Source: Sphingobacterium pedocola (GTDB taxonomy: Bacteria > Bacteroidota > Bacteroidia > Sphingobacteriales > Sphingobacteriaceae). From it: a stretch of 64,000 nt of DNA. The notes under the pieces are model-generated. The model searched no databases, had not been told where the DNA came from, and worked only from the letters and a program-made list of their open reading frames with translations. The DNA lies in the NCBI RefSeq assembly GCF_015209965.1, contig NZ_MU158689.1:620196-684195 (forward strand), written 5' to 3'. The position numbers and the translations under genes were made by a program. Positions 42,728 through 51,700 of the stretch are shown piece after piece. Numbering within the stretch: the stretch's first letter is position 1; every line of letters begins with the position of its first letter.

Positions 42728-44077
42728 ATGCAAGCATCGTTTGAGGATTTTAAGTTAAATAAACAGCTATTAAATGCAATAACCGAGGCAGGTTATTCAA
42801 TACCGACGGAAATACAAGAGAAAGCTATTCCACCGATTTTAGCGGGACAGGATGTGATGGGCATAGCACAGACGGGTACAGGTAAAACTGCGGCCTTTGT
42901 GTTGCCACTTTTGATGAATCTCAAATATGCGCAGGGAAACGATCCACGGGCGCTCATATTAAGTCCTACCCGCGAACTTGCTATTCAGATTGAAGAACAT
43001 ATCCAGCTTTTTTCCGCTTACCTGGATCTGCGTACTATTGTATTATATGGTGGTTTAGGTCCTAAAACGCAAAAGGAATTGCTTGCTAAAGGCTGCGATA
43101 TTGTTGTCGCTACACCAGGCAGGTTTTTGGATCTATATCTAGCGGGAGATATTAATACAAAGTCGTTAAAAGTGTTGGTGATGGATGAGGCAGACAAAAT
43201 GGTAGACATGGGCTTTATTGGTAAATTACACCGTATTTTGGAAGTAATACCCCGTAAAAGACAGAATTTACTTTTTTCCGCTACCATGAGCGAATTGGTG
43301 CGGAAGATTGCAGGAGATTTTTTGGCGTTTCCAACGGTAATTGAAGTCACAGAGCAAGCGACGCCTGCTCAAACGGTTACACAATCGCTATATCATGTTC
43401 CCAACGTTAAGACCAAGATTAATCTGCTTCAGCATCTATTTACAGATGATGAAGCGTACCATCGGGTGATTGTTTTTTGTAAGACCAAGCAAGTTGCCGA
43501 TAGTGTATTTGCGTTTTTAGAACGCAAGTATGGTGCAAAAAATGTCCGTGTGATCCACGCTAATAAAGGGCAAAATACACGGATCAATTCTATCCATGCT
43601 TTTAAGACCGGAGAAATCCGTTTTTTGGTCGCTACGGATGTGGCAGCTAGAGGACTGGATGTGAGCAATGTGAGCCATGTTATTAACTTTGATGTACCTA
43701 TTGTCATAGAGGATTATGTGCATCGAATCGGCCGTACTGGCAGAGCGTTTAATACAGGAGACGCTATCACATTTTGCAATCCTGCAGAAGAATATTCTAT
43801 TGCAAAAATTGAAAAGCTGATTCGGCAGCCTATAGAAGTGATCGATTTACCGGAGGATGTTTTTGTAGAAAAAACACCTTTTGACGAACGACAAGCCATT
43901 GCCCGTGAAATTGATAGTCAGAAGAAAAAGGAAAATCCTGATTTTCAAGGCGCATTTCATGAGAAGAAATTTATGCTGAAGCACGGCGGTAAAAAAAGAA
44001 CTGCAGCTTCTGGAACAAAAGGGGGTGGTAAAGGAAGAGTTTCTAGCGGAAAATCGAAATCGTTTAAAAAGAAGTAA
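42728..44077 (+). CDS. DEAD-box RNA helicase
   Basis: A 449-residue ATP-dependent RNA helicase. Helicase motifs in order: Q motif (PTEIQEKAIP), motif I AQTGTGKTAAF, Ia PTRELAIQ, Ib TPGR, motif II VMDEADKM, motif III SAT, motif V ATDVAARGLDV and motif VI HRIGRTGRA. The C-terminal tail is basic and Gly/Ser-rich (KHGGKKRTAASGTKGGGKGR), as in RhlE-type helicases that act on RNA turnover or ribosome assembly. I start at the ATG at 42728 (MQASFEDFKLN) because the upstream ATG at 42701 lies before the promoter. Confidence 0.94.
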   Translation: MQASFEDFKLNKQLLNAITEAGYSIPTEIQEKAIPPILAGQDVMGIAQTGTGKTAAFVLPLLMNLKYAQGNDPRALILSPTRELAIQIEEHIQLFSAYLDLRTIVLYGGLGPKTQKELLAKGCDIVVATPGRFLDLYLAGDINTKSLKVLVMDEADKMVDMGFIGKLHRILEVIPRKRQNLLFSATMSELVRKIAGDFLAFPTVIEVTEQATPAQTVTQSLYHVPNVKTKINLLQHLFTDDEAYHRVIVFCKTKQVADSVFAFLERKYGAKNVRVIHANKGQNTRINSIHAFKTGEIRFLVATDVAARGLDVSNVSHVINFDVPIVIEDYVHRIGRTGRAFNTGDAITFCNPAEEYSIAKIEKLIRQPIEVIDLPEDVFVEKTPFDERQAIAREIDSQKKKENPDFQGAFHEKKFMLKHGGKKRTAASGTKGGGKGRVSSGKSKSFKKK

Positions 44078-44082
44078 CATCC

Positions 44083-44325
44083 ATGAAATTGACACCCTTG
44101 AATATTACCTTGGCCTGTATCTTGGTCTGGTTTATCTCTGAAATGAATGCCGATACGGAGATGCTGTTTTCCTGGGGATGGTTGATCACATTGATTGCGG
44201 TACTTTTGTTAGTGGACGTATTTTTTAGATTAGTTATAAAAGATTTACAACGCATTTGGTTCCTACAGATTGGCTTTATACTAGTAGTAGGTATCGTAAT
44301 GGTAATATTAAAAATTCAATCATGA
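44083..44325 (+). CDS. Small integral membrane protein
   Basis: An 80-residue hydrophobic protein with three predicted membrane helices (about 5-22, 29-48 and 59-77) and little soluble sequence. No family motif recognised. It starts 5 bases after the helicase stop and is probably cotranscribed with it; gldC follows 41 bases later. Function unknown. Confidence 0.65.
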   Translation: MKLTPLNITLACILVWFISEMNADTEMLFSWGWLITLIAVLLLVDVFFRLVIKDLQRIWFLQIGFILVVGIVMVILKIQS

Positions 44326-44366
44326 TACCTACCTGTAGTAGGTGAGGCATCATAAAAAATAAATAG

Positions 44367-44717
44367 ATGAAAAAAGCAGAAATAAAATTAGAAGTAGAAT
44401 TAGACGATAATAATGTACCTGATACCATTCAATGGTCGTCTACTGATGGACAAAATACGGAATCTTTACCTACGAAGGCCATGTTTTTGGCATTGTGGGA
44501 CGGACAGTATAAAAATTCGTTACGCATAGATCTTTGGACTAAAGATATGCCCTATGACGAAATGAAACGTTTTTTCTATGAAACTTTACAAACGATGGGC
44601 GATTCTTTCTTACGTTCATCCGGAGGTGACCCGATGGCCGAAAAGGTAATCGAGGATTTGAGAGATTACTGTTCACACTTTGCGGAGAAAATGGAAGTGT
44701 TAGAGCAACAGAATTAG
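44367..44717 (+). CDS. gldC: Gliding motility protein GldC
   Basis: A 116-residue soluble protein with the GldC pattern: KKAEIKLEVELDDNNVPDTIQWSSTDG, then AMFLALWDGQYKNSLRIDLWTKDMP and a helical C-terminus with RRSGGDPMAEKV-like sequence (here SSGGDPMAEKVIEDL). GldC was found in gliding Flavobacterium but is widespread in Bacteroidota including non-gliders, so motility is not implied. No other gld gene is close. Part of the operon behind the DEAD-box helicase. Confidence 0.92.
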   Translation: MKKAEIKLEVELDDNNVPDTIQWSSTDGQNTESLPTKAMFLALWDGQYKNSLRIDLWTKDMPYDEMKRFFYETLQTMGDSFLRSSGGDPMAEKVIEDLRDYCSHFAEKMEVLEQQN

Positions 44718-44771
44718 ATATTAGACATGAGATGTAAGATATTAGACATGAGATGCTAGATATTAGATAGG
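44716..44771. repeat. Short tandem repeat, 21-base unit
   Basis: About 2.6 copies of AGATATTAGACATGAGATGTA (44716, 44737 and a partial at 44758) lie between gldC and the EVE gene. No coding or hairpin function is visible; it resembles dispersed AGATATTAGA repeats seen in sphingobacterial intergenic DNA. Confidence 0.7.
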
Positions 44772-44780
44772 AGAAAAAAA

Positions 44781-45188
44781 ATGAATTACTTTTTGGTCAA
44801 ATCAGAACCGTTTAAATACAGTTGGGAACAATTCAATAAAGACGGTCAAACGTTTTGGGATGGCGTCCGCAATTATCAGGCTCGCAATAATTTGAAGGCG
44901 ATGAAAGAAGGCGACCTTGTCTTATTCTATCATAGCAATGAAGGAAAGGAGATTGTAGGGATAGCGAAGGTGATCAAAGAATTTTACCAGGATCCGACTA
45001 CCGAAGATCCAAAATGGGTAGTTGTCGATTTAGCTCCGGTAGAGACCTTTGAGAAGCCGGTTACACTGGAAGCCATTAAAGCAGACGAATTTCTTCAGGA
45101 TGTCGCATTGGTACGCCAGGGACGACTTTCTGTAATGCCGTTGAAACCGGAAGAATTTGATCGTATCGTCGCATTGGGGAATTCATAA
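44781..45188 (+). CDS. EVE domain protein (thymocyte nuclear protein 1-like)
   Basis: A 135-residue protein consisting of a single EVE (PUA-like) domain. The opening NYFLVKSEPFKYSWEQF and the core FWDGVRNYQARNNLKAMKEGDLVLFYHSNE are diagnostic, as is the aromatic cage region near WVVVDLAPVETF. EVE domains bind modified bases in DNA or RNA in related proteins. Solitary EVE proteins are mostly uncharacterised; one family role is restriction of modified DNA, but no restriction genes are present here. It follows gldC after a short tandem repeat and converges on the minus-strand operon below. Confidence 0.93.
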   Translation: MNYFLVKSEPFKYSWEQFNKDGQTFWDGVRNYQARNNLKAMKEGDLVLFYHSNEGKEIVGIAKVIKEFYQDPTTEDPKWVVVDLAPVETFEKPVTLEAIKADEFLQDVALVRQGRLSVMPLKPEEFDRIVALGNS

Positions 45189-45212
45189 TATTCCCAATGC
45201 GATATCGATCCT

Positions 45213-45740
45213 TTATCCCTTATGATCGAACAGATTAACCAGATTTTTTAATTCTGTCGCGTGTTCAGGATCCAGTTTCCCAGCCAGAATCAAACGTAAT
45301 TCTCGTCGCTGTAAGGCCTCGTTGTATAGTTTTAATTCGTTTTCGGTTTCTGGTTTCAACAAAGGAATAGCTTTCGGTTTACCTTGCTCGTCCAACGCGA
45401 CAAAAGTATAATAGGCCTCATTGGATTTCTCGTTCGTACCTTTGGGAAGATTCTGGGCAAACACTTCTAGACGTACCTCCAAAGAGGTGTTAAATGCTCG
45501 AGTTACCTGGGCTTTAATGGTAACTACATCCCCGAGTTTTACCGGTCTTTTAAAAGAAACATTATCAACCGATGCGGTAACGACGACGTTATTGCAATGT
45601 TTTTGAGCCGCCATAGCCGAACAAATATCCATCCAGTATAGTAAACGTCCGCCCATTAAGTTACCAAACGTATTGGTGTCATTTGGAAGAACGAGTTCAT
45701 TCATTTCGGTATACGACGCTTTCGCAAATTTTTCCTGCAT
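45213..45740 (-). CDS. Hotdog-fold acyl-CoA thioesterase
   Basis: A 175-residue thioesterase of the BFIT/YciA group. The active-site helix is VLPNDTNTFGNLMGGRLLYWMDICSAMAA, with Asp and Asn/Thr at the usual places; VTASVDNVSFKRPVKLGDVVTIKAQV follows. The C-terminal helical tail (RRELRLILAGKLDPEHATELKN) is an extension beyond the core. Last gene of the ileS operon, 6 bases after the rmlD-like gene. Confidence 0.9.
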   Translation of the reverse strand: MQEKFAKASYTEMNELVLPNDTNTFGNLMGGRLLYWMDICSAMAAQKHCNNVVVTASVDNVSFKRPVKLGDVVTIKAQVTRAFNTSLEVRLEVFAQNLPKGTNEKSNEAYYTFVALDEQGKPKAIPLLKPETENELKLYNEALQRRELRLILAGKLDPEHATELKNLVNLFDHKG

Positions 45741-45746
45741 ATTATT

Positions 45747-46673
45747 CTATACTAATTTCAATTGTTTATCTATCTCTGCCAAGCTGTTTGCTAACGACGT
45801 AGGAGTGAACCCTAATTCTTTTTTTGCTTTGTCTAGTACAAAACCAGTCTTCTTGGGACGGTTATCCGCTTGCCCAATCTCTTCTGCGGTTACAGGTGTA
45901 ATCAAATCAATGTTTAAAGACCAATGATCCGCTACCTTATAGACAATATCAAGTATAGAATACATCTCATCGCCGGATATATGATAAATACCGACTGCAT
46001 TTTTCTGGACGGCGAGGAGGCAGGCATTCGCCAAATCATCGACCCAGGTAGGCATGCGCCATTGGTCCTGTACAACACGTATTACTTCGTTGTCCTGTAA
46101 CTTATTTTTAGCCCAAAGGATCAAATTGGAGCGATTCTTATCGGCAATAACACCGTAAACCAATATGGTGCGTAGGATAGCAGCCTTACAGCCCGACTGT
46201 ATTATCTTTTGTTCTGCAGCAACTTTACTTTTTCCATATGCATTGCACGGGTTCGTCGGAGCAGTTTCCAAATAAGTTCCTTCTTTTCCATCGAAAACGA
46301 AATCTGTAGATAAAAAAGTGAGGTGGATATTCTTTTTCTCACAGATTTCGGCTAAAAACTGAACCGTATCAGTATTAAGCTGTTTGCATTCTTCCCAATT
46401 ATTTTCACAAGCTTCAACACTTGTCGTAGCAGCAGTGTGAACGATATGCGTCGGGGAATACGTGTCGATTAATGTTGCGAGCTCTTTCTGATTTATAAGT
46501 GAAAGCTGAACATAATTGTATCCCTTTATATTCGGATTCCTATTCGCGGATTTTGAGGTACACAGCAGCGAATAATCCGTTTTTTGTACAATAAAATCTG
46601 TAAGCTTTTGACCTAGAAAACCATTGGATCCTGTTAGAAGGATACGTTTTTCACCGTTTATCAGTTCGTCCAT
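45747..46673 (-). CDS. dTDP-4-dehydrorhamnose reductase-like NAD-dependent sugar epimerase/reductase
   Basis: A 308-residue extended SDR protein. The Rossmann motif LLTGSNGFLGQKL is at about 11-23, and the active-site pair is YGKSKVAAE (Tyr-x3-Lys), with the Ser/Thr in FLSTDFVFDG. This matches RmlD, which reduces the dTDP-sugar intermediate to dTDP-rhamnose, although no rmlA-C genes are present so the substrate is not certain; related reductases act on other nucleotide sugars. It overlaps the M28 peptidase gene by 13 bases at its 5' end, implying coupling. Confidence 0.83.
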   Translation of the reverse strand: MDELINGEKRILLTGSNGFLGQKLTDFIVQKTDYSLLCTSKSANRNPNIKGYNYVQLSLINQKELATLIDTYSPTHIVHTAATTSVEACENNWEECKQLNTDTVQFLAEICEKKNIHLTFLSTDFVFDGKEGTYLETAPTNPCNAYGKSKVAAEQKIIQSGCKAAILRTILVYGVIADKNRSNLILWAKNKLQDNEVIRVVQDQWRMPTWVDDLANACLLAVQKNAVGIYHISGDEMYSILDIVYKVADHWSLNIDLITPVTAEEIGQADNRPKKTGFVLDKAKKELGFTPTSLANSLAEIDKQLKLV

Positions 46674-47614
46674 TGAAAGTCCATTTTGCCTTGTTTCATG
46701 GAATTGTTTAATACCTCTATTTCCAGCTTTAAAATCGATTCCAATGCATTATAATCAATTTTTTCGGGATCATCCCCTGGTTTGTGGTAATCATCATGCC
46801 CCCCCGTATGAAAAAATAAAACAGGAATATTTTTTTTGTAGAAGGAAGTTTGATCGGAACCGCCGTTTCCATCCCTGCTTAAGTTGAATTTTATATCGCT
46901 GGTGATCCCTTCAAATATGGTCGGAAATTTAGAGCTGGTACCATAACCAATGATGGCTAGGCCATTATCTGGATTATACCGGCCGATCATATCCATATTG
47001 AGCATCCACTGTATATACTCCAGTGGTACGGTCGGATTCTCCGTGAAGTGCTGTGATCCTACTAAGCCCAATTCTTCTGCACCAAAGCCGATAAATAGCA
47101 TGTTATATGCTTCTCTCTCTTCGTTAGTAGCGAAATATCTTGCTAATTCTAGTAGTCCCGCCACTCCTGAAGCATTGTCGTCTGCACCATTATGTATTTG
47201 TCCGACGCCTAACGAGTCCCGTGAACTCCCTTGATGCCCTATGCCTAAGTGATCATAATGGGCTCCAATTATAATGGTGTGAGGTGCACCGTTATCTAAA
47301 AATCCAATAATATTGTCGGCTAGACGAATGCTGTCGGGAACGACGACGCGACGAATTTTTGCGGTAAATGTTTGACGGTAGCCTTTTTCGCCTTTGGGTG
47401 AGAGCCCGTATTTTTTAAAAAGTTTTTCAATATAATTAGCCGCTTTATTTATTTCCTTAGATCCTGTGCCGCGGCCTTTCATGTTGTCTGAAGCTAAATA
47501 GTAAACATGCTTCTTGAGATTCTCCTGCTTGATCTGAGCAGTTAAGTATGTTGGTAGAATCAGCAGAGCTGATAGTAAACTACAGAAAAAACTGATTCTT
47601 AAATTTACTTTCAC
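46661..47614 (-). CDS. M28 family aminopeptidase
   Basis: A 317-residue secreted zinc aminopeptidase. A signal peptide (about 1-26, ending LTAQ) precedes the catalytic domain. Metal ligands: IGAHYDHLG (His), NGADDNASGVAGL (bridging Asp), FGAEELGLVGS (Glu pair, one catalytic), NMDMIGR (Asp), and the last His in GGHDDYHKPGDD. It likely releases N-terminal residues from peptides in the periplasm. Its stop region overlaps the rmlD-like gene by 13 bases, and it starts 1 base after lspA, so it is firmly in the ileS-lspA operon. Confidence 0.93.
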   Translation of the reverse strand: MKVNLRISFFCSLLSALLILPTYLTAQIKQENLKKHVYYLASDNMKGRGTGSKEINKAANYIEKLFKKYGLSPKGEKGYRQTFTAKIRRVVVPDSIRLADNIIGFLDNGAPHTIIIGAHYDHLGIGHQGSSRDSLGVGQIHNGADDNASGVAGLLELARYFATNEEREAYNMLFIGFGAEELGLVGSQHFTENPTVPLEYIQWMLNMDMIGRYNPDNGLAIIGYGTSSKFPTIFEGITSDIKFNLSRDGNGGSDQTSFYKKNIPVLFFHTGGHDDYHKPGDDPEKIDYNALESILKLEIEVLNNSMKQGKMDFQWTN

Positions 47615-47615
47615 T

Positions 47616-48266
47616 TTAATCCTCCAAGATCTCGCTATTTACACTCTCTTCTTCGTTGTGCTCTTCTTTAAAGTATCTCTTTTGAAAGAGTAAAATTAAA
47701 ACTACTCCAACCGAGATAGCGGAATCGGCTACATTAAACACTGGTCGAAAAAACAGGAAGTGTTCTCCTCCCCATATCGGAAACCAGGTTGGAAAGTTCC
47801 CTTCGATCAGTGGGAAATAAAGCATATCCACCACTTTGCCATATAGGAATGGAGCATATCCACCTCCTTCGGGAAAAAGAACAGCTTTTGTATAAAAATC
47901 ACTTTCGCTAAAGATCATACCATAAAATACGCAATCAATAATATTGCCTAATGCACCGGCAAATATCAGGGCTACATTCAGGGTAAAGCCTCTGTGATAT
48001 TTATTCTTGATCATGTAATGAAGGCCGTAACCGATACCAATAACAGCAATAATACGGAAGATACTTAGAAAGAGTTTACCATATTCGCCACCGAACTCCA
48101 TTCCATAGGCCATGCCTGGGTTTTCAATGAAATGGATAAGAAATTTATTACCAAGTATCTTGAAATCTTGACCTATCGTCATGTTGAGTTTTACCCAAAA
48201 TTTTGATATTTGATCAATTAATAGAATAAGAAAGATAAGAGTTATTGGTCGCGTGTAGCCTTTCAT
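47616..48266 (-). CDS. lspA: Lipoprotein signal peptidase
   Basis: A 216-residue membrane aspartic protease that cleaves prolipoproteins before the lipidated Cys. Four hydrophobic segments are visible; the catalytic pair is in GNIIDCVFYGM and FNVADSAISVGV, and FIENPGMAYGMEFGG and LSIFRII are typical. It is longer than E. coli LspA (164) owing to an insert between the two aspartates (about 130-170) and a charged C-terminal tail, both usual in Bacteroidota. A hairpin (48279-48311) separates it from the upstream DksA-like gene. Confidence 0.95.
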   Translation of the reverse strand: MKGYTRPITLIFLILLIDQISKFWVKLNMTIGQDFKILGNKFLIHFIENPGMAYGMEFGGEYGKLFLSIFRIIAVIGIGYGLHYMIKNKYHRGFTLNVALIFAGALGNIIDCVFYGMIFSESDFYTKAVLFPEGGGYAPFLYGKVVDMLYFPLIEGNFPTWFPIWGGEHFLFFRPVFNVADSAISVGVVLILLFQKRYFKEEHNEEESVNSEILED

Positions 48267-48278
48267 GATATAGGATAA

Positions 48279-48311
48279 AATGGTCTTTGCGCTATTTGAG
48301 CAAAGACCATT
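48279..48311 (-). terminator. Internal hairpin between the DksA-like gene and lspA
   Basis: A perfect 12-pair stem (AATGGTCTTTGC at 48279-48290 with 48300-48311) and a 9-base loop, followed on the minus strand by a weak T-tract (TTTTATCC after the stem). It may attenuate transcription from ileS into lspA. Confidence 0.6.
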
Positions 48312-48324
48312 CAGGTTTCAATTC

Positions 48325-48708
48325 TTAATATTGTTTGTTTTTTGCTTCGATACTTAATGTTGTATGAGGAACTGCTTTCAAACGTTCTTTTTGAATTAGT
48401 TTTCCAGTCTCACGGCAGATGCCGTACGTTTTGTTTTCGATGCGTACCAATGCGGCTTCAAGATTGTCAATGAATTTTTTTTGACGAGCCGCCAACTGGT
48501 TTACTTGCTCTTTCTCAAGAGTCGCAGAACCGTCTTCTAAAGTTTTATAGGTTCCAGCTGTATCATCTGTGCCGTTTGCGTTACTGTTGCTTAAAGTTCT
48601 TGTTAATGCTAGTAACTCCTCTTTAGCAACACGCAACTTTTCTAAGATAATCGATTTGAATTCTTGTAATTCTGAATCGCTGTATCGTGTTTTCTCTGTG
48701 TTAGCCAT
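48325..48708 (-). CDS. DksA/TraR-like protein lacking most zinc ligands
   Basis: A 127-residue protein of the DksA/TraR family: an N-terminal coiled-coil (KSIILEKLRVAKEELLALT, about 14-90) and the C-terminal globular part GICRETGKLIQKERLKAVPHTTLSIEAKNKQY. The family zinc finger is CxxC...CxxC; here only one Cys remains (GICRETG), the second is Thr and the last pair is absent, so a zinc-free fold is expected. DksA-like proteins bind RNA polymerase with ppGpp; whether that is kept is unknown. It starts 3 bases after ileS ends, a linkage common in this phylum. Confidence 0.85.
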   Translation of the reverse strand: MANTEKTRYSDSELQEFKSIILEKLRVAKEELLALTRTLSNSNANGTDDTAGTYKTLEDGSATLEKEQVNQLAARQKKFIDNLEAALVRIENKTYGICRETGKLIQKERLKAVPHTTLSIEAKNKQY

Positions 48709-48711
48709 AAC

Positions 48712-51700
48712 CTAAATTTTTTCGATTAATACCTTTAGTTCTATACCATTTATTTCTATTGTGTCTGACGACGTTAGTGTGTCTACAAAAACAAATGAAT
48801 CAGCTAATATTTCGGTGCAAATATAAGATAAATTATGTTGTGTAGCCTCTTCTATTTCAATATTTTGGCTCACTAGAACTTTGATTCTATCTGTAACTTC
48901 AAAATCCTTTTCTTTCCGAAGATTCTGAACTCGATTTACCAATTCTCTAGCAACACCCTCTTTCTTTAATTCGTCTGTAATCTGCACATCCAGTGCAACG
49001 GTCAAGTTTCCTAGATTTGCCACTTGCCAGCCTGCGACATCTTCTGCGATAATTTCCACATCTTCTAAAGAAATGTCGTATGCTGTCCCTGCTAATACAT
49101 AATTTCCATTTCTTTCAAGTTCGCCAATTTGATCTGCATTCAATGCTTGGATAGCCGTCGTCACCAATTTCATATCCTTACCAACTTTCGCGCCAAGTGC
49201 TTTGAAATTAGGTTTTATTTTTTTCTTGATGATGCCGGTTGTGTCGGTAATAAATTCAATAGATTTGATGTTCGTCTCTGAAAGAATAAGGTCCTTTACC
49301 TTCTCTACTTTCGCCTGGAATGCACTATCTAAAACAGGTAGTAATATCTTGCTAAGTGGTTGACGCACATTTATTCCCGTTTTCTTGCGCAACGACAAAA
49401 CTAACGATGAGATGTCTTGTGCCAATGCCATTCTTTCTTCCAAAGCTTTATCCACAAGAAGGGGATTGTAAGATGGGAAATCAGCTAAATGTACGGATTC
49501 GAAATTTTCCTTTTTGGTCACCGCATTTAAATCCAAATACAATTGATCGGAAAAAAATGGTGAAACTGGAGACATCAATTTGGCAATAGTGTCCAAACAA
49601 GTATACAGTGTCTGATAAGCAGAAATCTTATCTTCCGTATAATCGCCCTTCCAAAAACGACGACGACACAAACGTACATACCAATTGCTCAAATGTTCGT
49701 CGACAAATGTTTGGATAGCCCGGGTTGCTTTGGTCGGTTCGTAATCCGCATAATAATCGTCTACTTCTTTGCTTAAGCTATTCAGAAGTGATAATATCCA
49801 GCGATCAATTTCTGGACGGTTTTCGTTTGCAACATCCGGTTCTACATAGTTGAAATTGTCAATATTCGCATATAAGGCAAAGAAAGCATATGTATTATAT
49901 AATGTTCCGAAGAATTTACGTCGTACTTCATCCAGTCCTTCCTCATTAAACTTTAAGTTGTCCCAAGGTGCTGCATTGCTAATCATGTACCAACGCGTGG
50001 CATCGGCACTGTATTTTTCAATTGTAGCAAATGGATCTACTCCATTACCAAGGCGCTTAGACATTTTGTTGCCATTCTTGTCTAACACAAGTCCATTAGA
50101 TACGACATTTTTAAAAGCTACAGAACCTCGAATCATGGTGGAGATCGCGTGCAAGGTAAAGAACCATCCTCTGGTTTGATCTACACCCTCGGCAATGAAA
50201 TCCGCCGGAAAAGCGTGGTTATACTCCTCTTTGAAGGGCAATTTATCTCCATTAGCTAATTTATTGTGATCCAAGCCCCATTGCGCATAAGGCATCGCAC
50301 CGGAGTCAAACCAAACATCGATCAGATCTGGCTCGCGAAACATTTTTTGTCCTCCGTCAGATACTAAGACCAGATGGTCGACATATGGCCGGTGTAAGTC
50401 TAAATCCGTGGTGTCAAATTTTGCTAAATATGCTGTATTGACTGCTTTCTCATTTTCCGAAAGTACATCAGATGCAATGGATGCTTCTAGATATTTTTTT
50501 AATTCCGGCATGGAGCCAATACAGATTTCTTCGTTTTCGTCTTCCGAACGCCAGATGGGCAATGGGGTGCCCCAGTAACGCGAACGTGATAAGTTCCAGT
50601 CTACCAAATTTTCCAACCAGTTGCCAAATCGACCAGATCCTGTAGCTTCTGGTTTCCAGTTTATGGTTTTATTTAGGGCCACCATTTCTTCTTTCATGGC
50701 TGTTGTACGGATAAACCAGCTATCTAGGGGATAATACAATACCGGTTTGTCTGTGCGCCAACAGTGTGGATAGGTGTGCTCGTATTTTTTTACATCGAAG
50801 GCTTTGTTGTCCTCTTTTAATTTGATGGCAATTAAAACATCCGTCGGACGGAAATCTTTTTCAGCGCGTTCGGCATCTGAATAGTATTCTTCTTTCACAA
50901 AACGTCCCGCAAAATCCGTGATTTCTTTCACGAAACGACCTGTACGGTCTACCGTCGGTACGTCTTTTCCATTTTCATCCTTAACAAAAATACCCGGAAC
51001 GTCATTTTCCTTTGCAACTCTAAAGTCGTCTCCACCATATGTAGGGGCAGCATGAACAATACCTGTACCATCCTCTGTGGTTACGAAGTCACCTGCAATT
51101 ACCCGGAATGCTTTCTCTAATAACTCTTCGTTTGTTATATAGGGTAGTAGTTGTTCGTAACGTAATCCAAGAAGCTCTTCACCTACAAATTCTGCCGCTA
51201 TTTCCCAAGGAATAGTTTTGTCTCCAAGATTGTAGTCCTGAAAAGAAATTTGTTGACCTTCAGCCTTAAAATGCTTGCTGATTAGGTTTTTTGCTAAAAT
51301 TACGGAAACCGGTGATCCGGTGTATTGATTGAATGTTTTGATTTTAACGTATTCGATTTTCTTCCCTACTACCAAGGCTGTGTTGCTTGGTAATGTCCAA
51401 GGTGTGGTCGTCCAGGCAATAAAAGCAACATCTTCTTCTTCGGTTTCGACCAAAGTCGAGATCAGTGGATGGATTTGATCTTTTACTAAGCGAAATTCGG
51501 CAACAATCGTCGTGTCTTTTACATCTTTATAGGTGCCGGGTTGGTTCAACTCATGCGAGCTTAGCCCCGTGCCGGCAGCAGGGGAGTAGGGCTGTATGGT
51601 ATATCCCTTGTACAGAAGGCCTTTGTTGTACAGCTCCTTCAACAAATACCATAATGTCTCGATGTACTCATTCTGATAGGTGATATATGGATTCTCAAGA

